This document shows, piece by piece, positions 5,876 to 6,381 of a stretch of 6,381 nt of DNA. The position numbers were made by a program, and so were the translations under genes. The stretch's first letter is position 1, and the number at the start of each line of letters is the position of its first letter. This DNA comes from Lachnospiraceae bacterium (GTDB lineage Bacteria > Bacillota > Clostridia > Lachnospirales > Lachnospiraceae), in the NCBI GenBank assembly GCA_017473665.1, contig JAFUKK010000167.1, positions 1 through 6,381 on the forward strand, written 5' to 3'. The notes under the pieces are model-generated. The model did no database searches and was not told the origin of the DNA. It worked only from the letters and a program-made list of their open reading frames with translations.

Positions 5876-6381
5876 TTATTTGGTCTTTTTCTTTTTGATT
5901 ACCAATACTACTACCAGGGCAACCACCAACACTGCCAGGGCAATACCAAATGCACCCACAAATACCATCATGGAACTGTTATTCTCTTCCGGCACCGCAT
6001 TTACAGTATCGTCACTATCCGTATCGGTACCCGCCATGGATTCCTCCACCACAGAACTTTCCTTGGATTCCTCCGCTGTACTCTCCTCTACCGGGGCCTG
6101 GGAGCTTTCTTCTGCCGTAGATTCTTCTACTACAGGCTCTTCCGCCTTTACTTTTATCTTCGTAGCGTCTACAAACGCCCAATAAGCAGGTTTTACATTA
6201 TAATCGTCGTCAAACAACAGCGGGAACTGTCTGCTGGTTGAGGTCATACCACCGCCCACATTGGATTTGGACTGCAGCCAGGAATACTTATCAATATTAC
6301 CCCAGAAGGTAAATCCGGTAATATTACATCCCTCAGACTTCAATTGCTTAATGGTATTGTATAAATTCAAATATCTGAAAC
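5876..6381 (-). CDS. GH10 endo-1,4-beta-xylanase, C-terminal part with membrane anchor (runs off the right edge)
   Basis: The last 168 complete codons of a family GH10 xylanase, an extracellular enzyme that cuts internal beta-1,4 bonds of xylan. The frame is open to base 6381. About residues 22-36 of the fragment contain ITGFTFWGNIDKYSWL, the typical end of the GH10 barrel. PLLFDDDYNVKPAYWAF (about 54-70) is the usual last helix region. Both catalytic Glu residues lie upstream, outside the window. After the domain comes an acidic stalk of about 60 residues with the repeated unit VEESTAEES (6065-6138). It is followed by a hydrophobic helix of about 24 residues and a KKKKTK tail, which would stop in the membrane with the lysines inside. 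No LPxTG motif is present, so anchoring is by the membrane helix, not sortase. The TTG at 6370 is an internal Leu, not a start. Family call is firm; whether the catalytic part is intact is unknown. Confidence 0.93.
   Translation of the reverse strand, partial: FRYLNLYNTIKQLKSEGCNITGFTFWGNIDKYSWLQSKSNVGGGMTSTSRQFPLLFDDDYNVKPAYWAFVDATKIKVKAEEPVVEESTAEESSQAPVEESTAEESKESSVVEESMAGTDTDSDDTVNAVPEENNSSMMVFVGAFGIALAVLVVALVVVLVIKKKKTK
6065..6138 (-). repeat. Glu/Ser-rich stalk coded by imperfect repeats
   Basis: Within the xylanase tail, the unit VEESTAEES occurs twice, separated by SQAP, and is followed by a partial copy (SSVVEES). The DNA copies are similar but not identical. Such a flexible acidic spacer would hold the catalytic domain away from the membrane and through the cell wall. 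Copy number may vary between strains. Confidence 0.75.

Noticed and set aside
6368..6370. TTG as the start of a short 164-residue protein
   Set aside because: The frame stays open to the window edge and the sequence before and after it matches the end of a GH10 domain, so this is an internal leucine.
1..6381. CRISPR arrays, tRNA or rRNA genes, insertion sequences, phage or toxin-antitoxin modules
   Set aside because: No regularly spaced repeats, no cloverleaf-like stretches, no transposase or integrase motifs, and gene spacing and composition look like ordinary chromosome.

Overview
The window looks like the chromosome of a gut or rumen Firmicute, most likely a Lachnospiraceae (Butyrivibrio/Roseburia-like) clostridium. 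The support is the gene set: a surface-anchored family GH10 xylanase, galactokinase, a ferredoxin-tailed aldo/keto reductase, a formate/nitrite-type channel, and a glycine riboswitch driving an Na+/alanine-glycine symporter. Strong AGGAGG-like ribosome binding sites and Gram-positive intrinsic terminators agree. The assignment rests on recognised protein families, not on a database search.

Layout from left to right. On the minus strand, bases 1-288 hold the first 96 codons of galactokinase (galK). Just upstream of it lies a COG1453-type aldo/keto reductase (1489-359) interrupted by one in-frame TAA. Bases 1490-1974 contain no protein gene. They carry back-to-back divergent promoters that share a -35 box, then on the plus strand a glycine riboswitch (a reduced first unit and a complete second aptamer) and terminator hairpins. 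This leader feeds the AGCS-family symporter gene (1975-3393), which ends in a very strong bidirectional terminator shared with the convergent gene on its right.

From 3493 to 5412 the minus strand holds a two-gene operon. A well-formed promoter (TTGACG, 17 nt, TATAAT) drives an FNT-family channel and, 39 nt later, an exported or membrane-anchored ComEC-like metallo-beta-lactamase-fold protein. A further minus-strand unit enters from the right edge: the C-terminus of a GH10 xylanase with a Glu/Ser-rich stalk and a C-terminal membrane anchor, followed after 15 nt by a small Dabb-domain protein and then a terminator.

The genes fit a fermentative polysaccharide degrader: xylan cleavage at the surface, sugar entry through galactokinase, possible formate passage through the FNT channel, and glycine-sensing control of an amino-acid symporter. 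I found no clear new multi-gene system. The points most worth a second look are the nonsense codon three residues before the catalytic His of the reductase, the lopsided riboswitch with stacked terminators, the shared -35 divergent promoter, and the xylanase/Dabb and FNT/MBL pairings.
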